Notes: generated by a model from the sequence alone, not told the origin. A stretch of DNA of 64,000 nt from Solirubrobacterales bacterium (GCA_016712175.1 JADJRQ010000001.1:1-64000), one strand, 5' to 3'. Shown: positions 8,706 to 18,282, counted from the first letter of the stretch. Translations and numbers: made by a program.

Positions 8706-9577
8706 GATGTTGGCTCGCCACCAGTCGAAACCAGACGGCCGTACTCGTCACTCCAGCGGCGCCCGGCGACAGAGGCGTGTCCGAGTGGCTCCACCGGCAA
8801 TTCAAGGACTTCGGCCAGGGCGGCAATACCGACCATCGTTCCGGGCAGGAAGCGCGAGCGTCCCGGTTCGATCCCGAACCAGGCCGCCAGGTCGTCGCTC
8901 GTCTGTCCGTACACGGCTTCGAGCCCACGACGGGCGTCGTCGTGGGTGATCCTGGAGCCGCACAGCCGCTCGACGACGGCCGAAAAATCGGTGGTGACCA
9001 GGAGGCGTTCACTGGCCGGCATTGCGAGGGACTCGATCTTCCGGATGGCCCCGGAAATCGCGGCTTCGATCTGGTTCGGCCGTGGCGGATCCGAAAATCG
9101 CGCCTTGCGACTGATCGCCACAGTTCCAACCGGGCGGCTGCCGACCCAGGCCGGCTCGAGGCCAGGAGTGCCGACGCCGATTCCGATCGCCTCGTCACCC
9201 ATCAACGCCACCGCAACGGGATCTCCGAGCAAACTCTGTCGTGGCCTGGTCGCCCCGAGGAAAGCCGCAGAAACCCTCTCGCGTTCCGCCGGAATCCGGA
9301 CATCGCCGGCACCGATCGCACGGGAGACCCTTTCGATCAGACGGATCAGGCGGGACCCACGCAGTGCGGGATCGGCCACGACCTCGACGCTTTCAGCTCC
9401 CAGTTCCCGGGCTGCTTCGACTTCGGCCATGACCAATGCCGTCAGACGCTCCGAGTTGCCGGTGATCGCGGTGATCCCGTGGCTGCGCTCGGTGATCCGG
9501 GTCGACCCACCCGGCGATACGTCGACGACGCTCAGGCGGGTCGATCTTGTGGATATTTCGACGGCCCCCAGGATCAA
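8702..9577 (-). CDS. Degenerate Ppx/GppA-like (ASKHA fold) protein
   Basis: A 291-residue protein with the overall outline of exopolyphosphatase/pppGpp phosphohydrolases. The first phosphate loop appears as AVEISTRSTRLSVVDV where active enzymes have AIDxGSNSxR (Asp replaced by Glu), and SRPVGTVAISRKARFSDPP with PGRSRFLPGTMVGIAALAEV matches the later Ppx region. The second phosphate loop (normally DIGGGSTE) is not recognisable: MGDEAIGIGVG stands there. It may therefore be catalytically inactive or bind a nucleotide as a sensor. It is the first gene of a unit with the HD and deacetylase-fold genes, joined by 4-nt overlaps. Confidence in the fold is moderate and in function low. Confidence 0.65.
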   Translation of the reverse strand: MILGAVEISTRSTRLSVVDVSPGGSTRITERSHGITAITGNSERLTALVMAEVEAARELGAESVEVVADPALRGSRLIRLIERVSRAIGAGDVRIPAERERVSAAFLGATRPRQSLLGDPVAVALMGDEAIGIGVGTPGLEPAWVGSRPVGTVAISRKARFSDPPRPNQIEAAISGAIRKIESLAMPASERLLVTTDFSAVVERLCGSRITHDDARRGLEAVYGQTSDDLAAWFGIEPGRSRFLPGTMVGIAALAEVLELPVEPLGHASVAGRRWSDEYGRLVSTGGEPTS

Positions 9578-9640
9578 GTTGGTCTCATGTTCGCAGTTTT
9601 GGGGTATCTGGAATTGAAAAAGCTGTGAAGAGCGGGGATT

Positions 9641-10324
9641 TCACTGACCACAGACCGGCCACTGGCCGGGGCCGGAGCGTTTATAAAGTTTCGCCGCACG
9701 GTAGTCCTGCTCGGCCTCCGGTGCGTCGGAAGGCAGACCCTTTCCGCCGACCGATTCCCAGGTGCCCGGGCTGAACTGGTACTTGCCGTGGTAGAGGCCA
9801 TTCGACGAGATGACCTCCGGATCACCACCGGATTCGCAGGAGGCGATTGCAGCGAGCGTTTTTCGCGTAACCGAACCCGGCAGGTCCTTGAAGTCTTTCT
9901 CCGGCTTCACCGACGGCTGAATCCCTGCCGACGCGACTACCGCCTGGCCATGTCGGTCTGCTTCCAGCTCCCGCGCGGTCTCCTTCTGAAGCTTGTTGCC
10001 TTCGGCCTCCGCATCACGTGATTGCTGTTTGACCCGCAACTCCTCCGCCCTGGCCGCAAGGTTGAAGGCGGTGAGGGTCGAGCTTTCCGACGAGACCACG
10101 CCGGCCTGCGCCGTGGCAGGCTCGGTGCTTGCCGGATCCGTGGAACGATCGACCAGCAGGTTGCCGGCAATGATCGCGACCGCGATCAGGGTCAGAACCA
10201 GAACTGAGTTTCGTTGGTTAAGAATGGTCAGACTCGTACATAGCTGACGGAGACTCTTATCAAATGATCGAACTTCTGCGCGAAGCCTTCCCCGGGCGCC
10301 CCGAGACGGGGCCCGCACTTTCAC
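9641..10324 (-). CDS. Secreted transglycosylase-like (resuscitation-promoting-factor type) protein
   Basis: The C-terminal 75 residues are a transglycosylase-like domain of the Rpf type: TLAAIASCESGGDPEVISSNGLYHGKYQFSPGTWESVGG, with the catalytic Glu in the CESGG motif. Such enzymes cut peptidoglycan and act in growth and revival of dormant cells. A single transmembrane or signal helix (VLVLTLIAVAIIAGNLLV) precedes a polar, partly coiled-coil linker. The start is uncertain: the first available codon (GTG 10324) lies 61 bp inside the divergent lipoate ligase gene, and the natural N-terminus around TILNQRNSV has only a CTG codon. The real start is probably near 10220-10230. Confidence 0.75.
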   Translation of the reverse strand: MKVRAPSRGARGRLRAEVRSFDKSLRQLCTSLTILNQRNSVLVLTLIAVAIIAGNLLVDRSTDPASTEPATAQAGVVSSESSTLTAFNLAARAEELRVKQQSRDAEAEGNKLQKETARELEADRHGQAVVASAGIQPSVKPEKDFKDLPGSVTRKTLAAIASCESGGDPEVISSNGLYHGKYQFSPGTWESVGGKGLPSDAPEAEQDYRAAKLYKRSGPGQWPVCGQ

Positions 10325-11010
10325 GGATTCTTCTCGACCAGGTCGCGGCTGGAACCCGTCCCGCGACGGCCCGGCTCAGCCGGCCGGGCCGGGTGGTGGC
10401 GTTCGGCCGTCGTGACACCAGGTCCCCGGGATACGGAGCAGCGGTCGAAGCGGCGCGGGACCACGGCTTCAACGGGATGGAACGGCTGACGGGAGGCCGG
10501 GCTGCGGCCTACTCGGAAGGAACGCTCAGCCTCACGCTCACCCTACCCGACCCGACCCCCGGTGAACGGACGGATCAACGCTTCCGCGACGCGTCCGAAC
10601 TGGCCCGCGCGGCCCTCGGATCTCTCGGGATCGACGCCCGGATCGGCGAGGTTCCGGGCGAATACTGCCCCGGGGATTTCAGCGTGAACGCTCGTGGCAA
10701 GACCAAACTGGCCGGCGTCGGGCAGAGGATGATCAAGGGTGCCGCGCATGTCGGCTTTGTCATCGTCGTGTCCGACTCCGCGCTGATCCGGCAGGTTCTC
10801 GACCCGGTCTATGCCGCGCTCAGTCTCGAATGGGACCCGGCGACCGTCGGCGCAATCGAAGACGAGGCCGCGGATGCAGACCGTGATGCAGTTGAAGCGG
10901 CCCTGCTGGAACAACTCGAAAAAGACTATGACGTTGTGCCGGTCGATCTCGACGAGGACACGAAACGCCTGGCCGCAGTCCGGGCCGGCCAGTTCCGGTC
11001 GCCGGGCTGA
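10264..11010 (+). CDS. Lipoate--protein ligase family protein
   Basis: A 248-residue member of the biotin/lipoate ligase A fold. The segment ERLTGGRAAAYSEGTLSLTL corresponds to the ligase RxxGGGxVxH loop, and GKTKLAGVGQRMIKGAAHVGF contains the catalytic Lys of the KLxGxxQR motif. It should attach lipoate or octanoate to the E2 or H proteins of 2-oxoacid dehydrogenase or glycine-cleavage complexes; which lipoyl donor it uses is not evident. The gene is divergent from the transglycosylase and about 40 bp ahead of the RDD gene, with which it may be co-transcribed. Confidence 0.82.
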   Translation: MIELLREAFPGRPETGPALSRILLDQVAAGTRPATARLSRPGRVVAFGRRDTRSPGYGAAVEAARDHGFNGMERLTGGRAAAYSEGTLSLTLTLPDPTPGERTDQRFRDASELARAALGSLGIDARIGEVPGEYCPGDFSVNARGKTKLAGVGQRMIKGAAHVGFVIVVSDSALIRQVLDPVYAALSLEWDPATVGAIEDEAADADRDAVEAALLEQLEKDYDVVPVDLDEDTKRLAAVRAGQFRSPG

Positions 11011-11050
11011 AACTCCCGCCTGGTTCACGATTCCGGAGTAAGGTGAATCC

Positions 11051-12046
11051 GTGGACGGAGATCCGGAAACGAACGGGAACATCGAGGAGGAAGACGATCC
11101 TCAGACCTTCGCCGGGCGAATCGTTTCGGGAGGCACCAAACGGGCCCAGCGCGCGGCCGGCATCGCCGGCATCGACCGGGTGATCGAGACCGCGGTGGAA
11201 GACGCGATCGTCAGGGCGATCGAGAGTGACGCCACCGAACGTGCCATCGCCCGGGTCCTCAACGGCCCGGCGATCGAGCAGGCCGTCAAGGAAGCCCTCC
11301 AGAGCAAGGAAGTCGAGCAGGCGCTCTATGACACGCTCGACTCCGAGATGGTCGACCGCCTGTGGGCACGTGTGCTCGCGAGCGACGAGGCGCAGCAGCT
11401 GATCGAACGGATCGCCGAAGCGCCCGAGGTGCGGGCCGCGATCGCTTCCCAGGGGATCGGCCTGATCGGCGACATCGGTCGCCAGATTGCCAGGGTCACC
11501 TGCACCCTCGACCTGCTCGGCGAAAGATTCGCCCGGCGACTCCTATTCCGGAAGAAGCGGGAAGTGCCGACCAATCACGCCGGGTTTTTCACCCGGGTGC
11601 TGGCCCTGATTCTCGATGCCGTGATCGTCAACCTCTCGATGGTCACCCTGACCGCCCTGCTGTCGCTCATCGCGGCCGCGTTCGGTGCCAGTTTCAATGA
11701 TTCTTCGAAGGAACTGCTGGCCGTAGGTGCCGTCAGCTGGTTTTTCGTCAGCTCGTTCTACCTCTTCACCTTCTGGTCGCTTTCCGGCCAGACCCCCGGC
11801 ATGCAGTTCCTCGACATCCGGATCGAACATGAAGGCGACCGCCACCTCGGCCCCCGGCTCGCCATCCGCCGGCTTATCGGATTCTGGCTCGCCTTCATAC
11901 CGTTCGGGTTGGGTTTCATCGGTGCTCTGGTCAAGATCGATCGCCGCGGCTTCCACGACCGTCTTGGAAACACAACTGTCTACTACGTCGATCCTGCCCG
12001 AGCGGACGAACCTCACGTCGACCCCGCTCTTTTTCCTCCCGAATAG
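11051..12046 (+). CDS. RDD-domain membrane protein
   Basis: A 331-residue protein in two halves. Residues 1-170 are soluble, acidic and built of short helices with repeated EQAxxEAL-type heptads (AIARVLNGPAIEQAVKEAL). The C-terminal half is an RDD domain: the RVLALILDAVIV helix with its Arg and Asp, two or three further hydrophobic helices, GQTPGMQFLDIRI and KIDRRGFHDRLGNT. RDD proteins are membrane proteins, a few of which have been linked to ion exchange; no substrate can be assigned here. The start is GTG 11051. Confidence 0.8.
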   Translation: MDGDPETNGNIEEEDDPQTFAGRIVSGGTKRAQRAAGIAGIDRVIETAVEDAIVRAIESDATERAIARVLNGPAIEQAVKEALQSKEVEQALYDTLDSEMVDRLWARVLASDEAQQLIERIAEAPEVRAAIASQGIGLIGDIGRQIARVTCTLDLLGERFARRLLFRKKREVPTNHAGFFTRVLALILDAVIVNLSMVTLTALLSLIAAAFGASFNDSSKELLAVGAVSWFFVSSFYLFTFWSLSGQTPGMQFLDIRIEHEGDRHLGPRLAIRRLIGFWLAFIPFGLGFIGALVKIDRRGFHDRLGNTTVYYVDPARADEPHVDPALFPPE

Positions 12047-12087
12047 GGTTACAATGATCACCGCCACGGGAGGCGTGGTTTGAACCA

Positions 12088-15000
12088 ATGGGAGGAAACA
12101 TCTTGAGTCGCAATCGCTTTGTCGCGTTGATCGTCTGCTGTCTGCTGGGCTGGGCCGCCGCTGGATCCACTTCGGCCACCGCTGCTCCGGCACCGAATCT
12201 GCCCGCCGGGCCGATTCTGCCCCAGGCTGAATGGCCGAACGACCCGAACTTCGCGCGATGCGAGCTGCAGGACCCCGATACCGGCTGCACCGACTCCGAA
12301 CAGTGGAATCTCTACGGCCCGATGGACGGCCTCTGCAAGGCCTCCGGCGGCGCAGTCTTTGACCAGCCCCGTCCCGACGGCGGCCTCCCCTGCTGGGCGC
12401 AGGACGCGAAAGACCCCGAGAGCTCTTCCGGCGTCAACATGACCGGCGCCTGGGCCCAGGGCAACGTCGGGCGAGACGAGATGCTCGTCGCCTACATCGA
12501 GGGCGGCGTCAACTACAGCGCGAACGGAATCAAGGACGGCCTCAACGCCGTCTTCATCAACGAAGGCGAACTGCCTTACCCGCGTGGGTGGGACGGCCAG
12601 GACCTCGGCCGCTACGACTACGACGGCAACGGCCGTTTCGACATCCGCGACTACGCCAAGGATCCCCGGGTCAACCCGAAGTGCCCGGTCGCCACGCCGC
12701 CCTTCGTAACTGAAGAAGAAGGCACGACCCGCGCCTGCGCCACCGACGGCACCCACAATTACCTGCATGAAGTGAACATCGGCGGCCCGAAGACCGCTTA
12801 CCTTTCACCCGAAGACCTGATCGATGTCTTCGGCCACTGCAAGATCACCAACCACCGCATCGACAACTGCCCCGCCGGTGCCCGGATCGACAACGACGGC
12901 AACGGCTACCCGAACGACGTCAGCGGCTGGAACGCATACCGCAACAACAACGATCCCCAGACCGAAGACCGGAATTACGGTCACGCACCCGGCCTGATCA
13001 GCCTGATCGGCGCCGAAGCCAACAACAACTACGGCGACGTCGGCGTCTGCCGCGAATGCCGCGTGCTGCCGGTCAAGTCCGGCGCCGAATCGGTCGGCAA
13101 GACCGACGGCTGGGCACCCGCCCTGACCTACGCGGTCGACGCCGGTGCCAAGTCGGTCGCTTCAGTCGTCGTCTCGTACACCTACTCCAGCGCGGCCCGC
13201 GAAGCCGTCGACTACGCCACCTCGAAGAACGTCCTGCTCTCCTTCGACTCGAACGACTTCGACGCGATGGACCACACCGACGGCCACCTCTACGACCAGG
13301 TCTTCCCCGGCAACTCGGTCGTCCAGGACGTCGAAGGCAAGGACGTCAGGACTTTCCGGGCACGTTCCAATGTGACCAGCTATGGCACACACGCGGTCTT
13401 CTCCGGCATGGAGACCACGACGTCGGGCTCGACCCCTTTCCAGGCTGCTGAGCTCGGCATGGTCCAGTCGGCGGCGATGAATGCGGTTGATTCCCATGCC
13501 TACCCGCGGATCCTGAATCCGAATGAGGTACGCCAGGTCCTGATGAACACCGCCAGCCCGGTCGTTCCACAAGTTGACCACCCCACCGTGCCCAAGCAGT
13601 GGCCCGGTAACCCCGACTCGAAGACCGATGACTTCCATACGAACTGGTCGACCCAGTACGGATACGGCCGACCGAACATCGGCAAGGCGACCAAGCTGAT
13701 CATGGATGGACGGGTCCCCCGGAAGCCCTGATCACGTCACCCGGTTGGTACAAGTACGTCGATCCAACCAAGGAAATGACGCTTCAGGTGAAGGGCCACG
13801 TCAAGCCGTCCGCCTGGGGTTCACAGGGCGTCAACTGGGTACTCGAGTACGCCCTTGGTGCCAATCCGAAGGACACGGACTTCCACACCGTCTCGACGGG
13901 CAATGCCGGGAAGTCGGGCGTGCTCGGCACGATCGACACCTCGGAGATTCCCGCGTCCTACGCCGCGAAGAACCCGACCAGCACTCTGCCGCCGGACGGA
14001 CCGGAGCAGTACACGGTCTCGATCCGCCTGCGCGCCAAGGACGGCAATGGGCTGAAGGGCGAGGACCGCCGGTCCTTCGGTGCCCGCACCGACACCGGCA
14101 TGGTTGACGGCTTCCCGAAGTCGATCGGCACCGAGATCAGTGCCGCACCGGCCTTCGTCGACCTGAACGGCACCCACAAGCAAGAGCTTGTCTTCGGCAC
14201 GAACGACGGCGTCGTCAGCGCCCTCGAGCCCGACGGCCAGCAGGCCGCCGGCTTCCCGGTCATGACAAGGCAGCTGCGTTACATCGATGAAAACAACCCG
14301 CAGAACTTCAACGCCGCTTCGTACAACTCGGTCCAGGGCCTGCGCGAAGCGCGAGATCCGATCAGTGGAATCGCGATCGGTGACCTCACCGGCGACGGCG
14401 CGCAGTCGATCGTCGCCGCCACGACCAGCGGCTGGGTCTATGCCTGGAACCGTCTCGGAGAGCTGCGAGAAGGATTCCCGGTCAAGCCACTGGCGCAGTA
14501 CGACACGCTGCCGGTGCCAACGCCGCTCGGCACGAAGACGCGACTGCCCGCCCGCGGCAACTGGTCCGCGCCGGCCCTCGGTGATCTCCAGGGAGACGGC
14601 ACCCTCGACATCCTGATGTCGTCCTACGATGGACATGTCTACGCTTGGCAGCCCGACGGCACGCCCTCCCCGGGCTGGCCGGTCAAGGTGACCCTGCCCG
14701 ACTCGATCAAGAACACGATTCCCCCGGACAAGCTCATCGACGATGCCAAGCTGATGATGACACCGGGGGTCGGCGATCTGCTCGGCACCGGCAAGGATCA
14801 GGTCTTCATCGGTGGTTACCAATGTGACGACGCCGGCAACAGGGTCTGGGCCTACGGGATTCAGTCAGACGGCAACAATCACGCCGGTGGCCCCTACATG
14901 ACGGGCTGGCCGGTTGCATTGGGTGCCCTGGGGGGCTGCTACTCGCAGTCAATCGACTTCGTCCAGGAAGGCTCGAACGCTGTTACCATCGCCGATTTCG

Positions 15001-16220
15001 ACGGTTCCGGCAAGGCGCGGGCCGCGGTCACCCCCGTGGCCGGTTTCCCGACCATCCTCAACGCCGACGGTTCAACCTGGAAGAGCATGCAGGGATCCTG
15101 TGGGACCGCGACCTGCGGCGGCATCCCGCCGTACTACGGCGCCGACGGACTCAACGTCGGGGTAACCGGCCAGCTCGCAATCGGTGACCTCAAGGGCAGT
15201 GGCAAGCCGAACCTGATGCAGCCGACCGCCGGTGGATCAACCTTGCAGAAGTCACTCGGTGATGCCGGTCAGGCTTCGTTGATCCACGTCTTCGACCAGG
15301 CCTGGGATCCGGCAACAGGTGACACTCTGGACAGCTTCCCAACCGACCAGGACGGTTTCCCGTTCTTCGTCTCGCCGATCGTGGCCAACCTGACCAACGA
15401 CAACACCACCTCGATGATCTCGTCGAATGACTCGTACTGGATCCACGCCCGTGGCCCCGACGGCAAGGAAGCCCCGGGCTTCCCGAAATGGACCGGACAG
15501 TGGACTTCTTTCGGCGGCGTGGTCGGGGATCCGAACTACGACGGCCAGCAGAACCTGGCCTACGGCACCCGCGAAGGCCAGCTCTTCATGTGGAAGGTCG
15601 GCGGCAGTCCGGAGAAGAGTGACGAGTGGAGCCACTACCGCCACGACGAACACAACTCCGGCAACTACGGGAAAGACGTCAAGCCACCGGCCGGAGTCAG
15701 TGTCAAGGTCAAGCGCAACAAGAAGCGGGCCAAGCTGACCTGGCACGCACCGGGCCAGAACGGCGTCAGCAACGGCAAGATCTCGAAGTACGAGATCTAC
15801 CGCTCGGGCAAGTCGATCTCGATTCCCTCGCTCGCAACAACCTCGGCGGTGAAAGCACCGGCGATTGGTGAACCGGGCGCCAAGCAGACGCTCAGGGTCA
15901 ACGCGAAGACCAAGAAGCCGTTCTACATCGGCATCCGCTCACAGGACTCGGCAGGCAACTGGTCGCAGCTGTCTGTCGCCAAGGTCAAGCGCTTCAAGAT
16001 CAACCGCAAGCTGATCAAGAAGAAGCGCAAGGTCTGCAAGAAGAAGCTCAAGAAGCGGCTCAAGCGGTTCAGGGGCAACAAGCGGAAGGTCAAGAAGGTC
16101 CGGTACCAGAACCGCAAGTGCGTCTACAAGGCAAAGAAAGCCGGCGGACTCAGCCCCAAGAAGCCGAAGAAGCACAAGAAGTCGAAGCACAAGAAGAACA
16201 AGAAGGGCAGCAGGAAGTAG
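12088..16220 (+). pseudogene. Very large secreted subtilisin-like/beta-propeller protein, one frameshift
   Basis: One gene read in two frames. The first (12088-13731) has a signal peptide and an S8 subtilase-like domain: DNDGNGYPNDVSGWN, His299 in NYGHAPGL, and Ser448 in TSGSTPF. The catalytic Asp position reads AYIEGGV (Glu138), so activity is doubtful. The second frame continues from PPEALITSPGWYKYVDPTKE with about six FG-GAP/VCBS-like repeats (IAIGDLTGDGAQSIVAA, PALGDLQGDGTLDILMS), a fibronectin-type domain (SKYEIYRSGKS, YIGIRSQDSAGNWSQ) and an intensely basic tail of about 70 residues. Adding one C to the C5 run at 13716-13720 turns RVPRKP-stop into RVPPEALIT and gives 1377 residues. Probably exported and cell-envelope bound through the Lys-rich tail. 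Confidence 0.85.
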
Positions 16221-16269
16221 AGGAAGCGGCGCCCGGGAACCGCCTGAGCGGCGCCTGGACTGCGTCGAC

Positions 16270-16321
16270 GCCCGGGAATATCAGCTCAAGCACGGGAGTA
16301 CGATCACGGATATTCCCGGGC
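16270..16321. terminator. 13-bp inverted repeat after the subtilisin-like gene
   Basis: GCCCGGGAATATC at 16270-16282 is perfectly repeated in inverse at 16309-16321, with a 26-nt loop. It begins 49 bp after the stop codon and is followed by CTTTACTCCTT. It may end transcription of the upstream gene, although the loop is long and the T-run weak. Confidence 0.45.
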
Positions 16322-16415
16322 TTTACTCCTTGCCAGCCGCTCGCAGGCAGTCCCCGTGCACCACTTGCGGGAGCCCTGGTAGGGCCGAACGCTTAGAGCC
16401 CGCAGGCCGGCGAAA

Positions 16416-16450
16416 CCACGAAAGTCAGTCGTTATAACTGACTTTCGTGG
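16416..16450. repeat. 14-bp perfect inverted repeat
   Basis: CCACGAAAGTCAGT at 16416-16429 is exactly complementary to 16437-16450 across a 7-nt loop. There is no T-run on either side. It lies in the 460-bp gene-free gap between convergent genes. It could be a bidirectional terminator, a binding site or a remnant of a repeat family; the sequence does not decide. Confidence 0.5.
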
Positions 16451-16482
16451 TCTCGGCATCTCGGAGCCCTCGACTCGGGTGT

Positions 16483-16581
16483 GGGCCGCGGGGGTGCGTC
16501 CGGAGGGCTGGCGACCGAGGCACTTGCGAGACTCGCCCCGACCCGGGGAGCGTTGCCCCGAAGGACGTGCCCCCGCGGCCC
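16483..16581 (+). other. Structured repeat element, copy 1 (undescribed to me)
   Basis: A 99-nt element. The outer arms 16483-16501 and 16563-16581 pair over 19 bp without interruption, counting two G:T wobbles. They enclose a core that, measured from 16500 to 16565, matches copy 2 (37899-37964) over 66 aligned positions without gaps, including CCGGAGGGCTGGCGACCGAG and GGGAGCGTTGCCCCG. The stem sequences of the two copies differ, but each copy keeps its own pairing. It lies between the convergent subtilisin-like and ABC-transporter genes. No T-run follows. Candidates are a structured RNA, a 3'-end processing or termination signal, or a small non-coding repeat. Orientation is given as that of the shared core on the plus strand. 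Confidence 0.7.
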
Positions 16582-16611
16582 GCACCCCACCCGGGGAAGC
16601 CTGGGCCGGGG

Positions 16612-16657
16612 TTCTGTGCCGTGCAATGCGCATATAGGGACAAAACGCGGCACAGAA
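16612..16657. repeat. 10-bp inverted repeat before the ABC ATPase stop
   Basis: TTCTGTGCCG at 16612-16621 is perfectly inverted at 16648-16657, with a 26-nt spacer. It lies 24 bp beyond the stop of the leftward ABC ATPase gene. It may act as a 3'-end hairpin, but no T-run follows on either strand. Confidence 0.35.
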
Positions 16658-16680
16658 TGCCTTGCCTCCTGAAAAACGGC

Positions 16681-17430
16681 TTAGATTCGTCCGCCTGCGA
16701 GGAGGCGCCTGAGGAACTTCTGGGTCTCCGGCTCTTTGGGATCGTCCAGCACTTCTTCGGGCTTTCCCGCCTCGATGATTCGGCCACTGTGGAGGAAAGC
16801 GACCTTGTCGGCTACCTCACGGGCGAACGACATTTCGTGGGTGGCGAAGATCAGGGTCATTCCTTCGAGCTTTAGTTCCCGGACGGCCTCGAGGACGTCG
16901 CCGACCAGTTCCGGGTCGAGGGCGCTGGTGACCTCGTCGAGCAGCATCGCCCGGGGCTCGGCGGCGAAGGCGCGAGCCAGCGCCACCCGCTGCTGCTGGC
17001 CACCGGAGAGCTCGTCGGGGCGATCCTTCTCCCTGCCTTCGAGTCCGCACTTCTCGAGCAGGGCCCGGCCGCGGTCGACGGCTTCGGTGCTGCCTACCCC
17101 TTGCCCCCGGACGATTCCCAGCGTGACGTTGTCGATCACGCTCATGTGCGGGAACAGGTTGAAGGCCTGAAAGACGAATCCGAGCCGCCGGCGAACGTCA
17201 ACTTCGTCAACCGAGGGATCGGTGATCACCTCGCCGTCGAGGAACACATCCCCGTCGTCGATCTCGACCAGCAGATCGACGCAGCGCAGCAGCGTGGACT
17301 TGCCCGAGCCGGAAGCGCCGATCAGCGCCACCGCTTCGTGTTCGTCGACAGACAGGTCGATGCCGTCGAGCACCAGGCGCTCGCCGAACGACTTGGTTAC
17401 GCCCTTCAACTCGAGTACCGGGACGGTCAT
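16681..17430 (-). CDS. Polar amino-acid ABC transporter, ATP-binding protein
   Basis: The 249-residue ATPase of an importer. All motifs are intact: Walker A GASGSGKST, Q-loop FQAFNLFPHMS, signature LSGGQQQR, Walker B AMLLDEVTSALD and the switch His in ATHEMSFA. The C-terminus (GRIIEAGKPEEVLDDP) is typical of GlnQ/HisP proteins. It overlaps the permease gene by 4 nt and with the binding protein upstream forms a complete binding protein-permease-ATPase operon on the minus strand. Substrate class (polar amino acids such as Gln, His, Arg) is inferred from the family; the precise ligand is not known. Confidence 0.93.
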   Translation of the reverse strand: MTVPVLELKGVTKSFGERLVLDGIDLSVDEHEAVALIGASGSGKSTLLRCVDLLVEIDDGDVFLDGEVITDPSVDEVDVRRRLGFVFQAFNLFPHMSVIDNVTLGIVRGQGVGSTEAVDRGRALLEKCGLEGREKDRPDELSGGQQQRVALARAFAAEPRAMLLDEVTSALDPELVGDVLEAVRELKLEGMTLIFATHEMSFAREVADKVAFLHSGRIIEAGKPEEVLDDPKEPETQKFLRRLLAGGRI

Positions 17431-18251
17431 GCGTTGACCTCCCCGCGCGCCGTGATGTGGTCGAGAATCCGAGCCATTGGAATCGTCACCGCCAGGTACA
17501 GCAGTGCCGCGGCAACCAGCGGCGTGTAGTTGAAGGTGGACGCCGCGAAGATCTGAGCCTGCTGGAAGGCCTCGACGATGCCAAGGATCGAGACCAGGGC
17601 GACATCCTTCTGAAGCGAAATGAAGTCGTTGAGCAGGGGTGGGCGGACCCTTCGAATCGCCTGTGGCAGGACCACGTGCCGCAGTGCCTGGGTGCGGGTA
17701 AGCCCGACCGCCAGCGCGGCGTCCGTCTGTGTCTGGTGTACCGATCCGATCCCCGCCCGGTACACCTCGGCCACGTAAGCACCGTAAGCGAGGGCGAGGG
17801 CGAACCCTGCCAACAGGATCGGATCGTTCGGTACGCCCGACAACCCGAGCGCGGGGATCCCGAAGCCGAACATGTAGATCAGGAGGATCACCGGCACCCC
17901 ACGAAAGATGTCGCAGTAGACGGCCGCGATCAATCGTATGGGGAAGAAAACCGGGTTTCGGCCCGAACGGACAAGCGCGATCACCAGACCCAGGACAAGC
18001 ACGACTACTTCGATGACGAGGAACATCTTCACGTCAAGCCAGAACGCCTTGAGGATGTCCGGGAAGGAAGTCCTGAAGGCCTCGGCCGAGAAGAACGTCT
18101 CCTGTACATCTGGCCAGCCGCTGCTGGTGAAGATCAGCGCGGACAGGCCGCCCAGTACGACGGCCGACGAAACCACGGCGATCGTCTGGCCGCGCCGCGT
18201 TCGGGCCTTCTTGGCCTTCTCGCGGGCGGCCTGACGAGCGCCCTTCGTCAC
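17427..18251 (-). CDS. Polar amino-acid ABC transporter, permease
   Basis: A 274-residue HisM/GlnP-type permease. A basic cytoplasmic N-terminus (TKGARQAAREKAKKARTRRG) precedes a first helix (TIAVVSSAVVLGGLSALIF), then the BPD_transp_1 domain with about five more helices. The EAA loop that docks to the ATPase is clear: DAALAVGLTRTQALRHVVLP. Only one permease gene is present, so the channel is presumably a homodimer. It lies between the binding-protein and ATPase genes and overlaps the latter by 4 nt. Confidence 0.92.
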   Translation of the reverse strand: MTKGARQAAREKAKKARTRRGQTIAVVSSAVVLGGLSALIFTSSGWPDVQETFFSAEAFRTSFPDILKAFWLDVKMFLVIEVVVLVLGLVIALVRSGRNPVFFPIRLIAAVYCDIFRGVPVILLIYMFGFGIPALGLSGVPNDPILLAGFALALAYGAYVAEVYRAGIGSVHQTQTDAALAVGLTRTQALRHVVLPQAIRRVRPPLLNDFISLQKDVALVSILGIVEAFQQAQIFAASTFNYTPLVAAALLYLAVTIPMARILDHITARGEVNA

Positions 18252-18282
18252 GTCATTGGAAGCGAGGGGAATGAACCCTCAC

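Noticed and set aside
16447..16875. Open frames through the structured element, sharing a short RRAGDRG...GSVAP peptide with the frame at 37873
   Set aside because: The peptide similarity is the shadow of the shared nucleotide element; the frames run antisense into the ABC ATPase and prfB genes and have no ribosome site.
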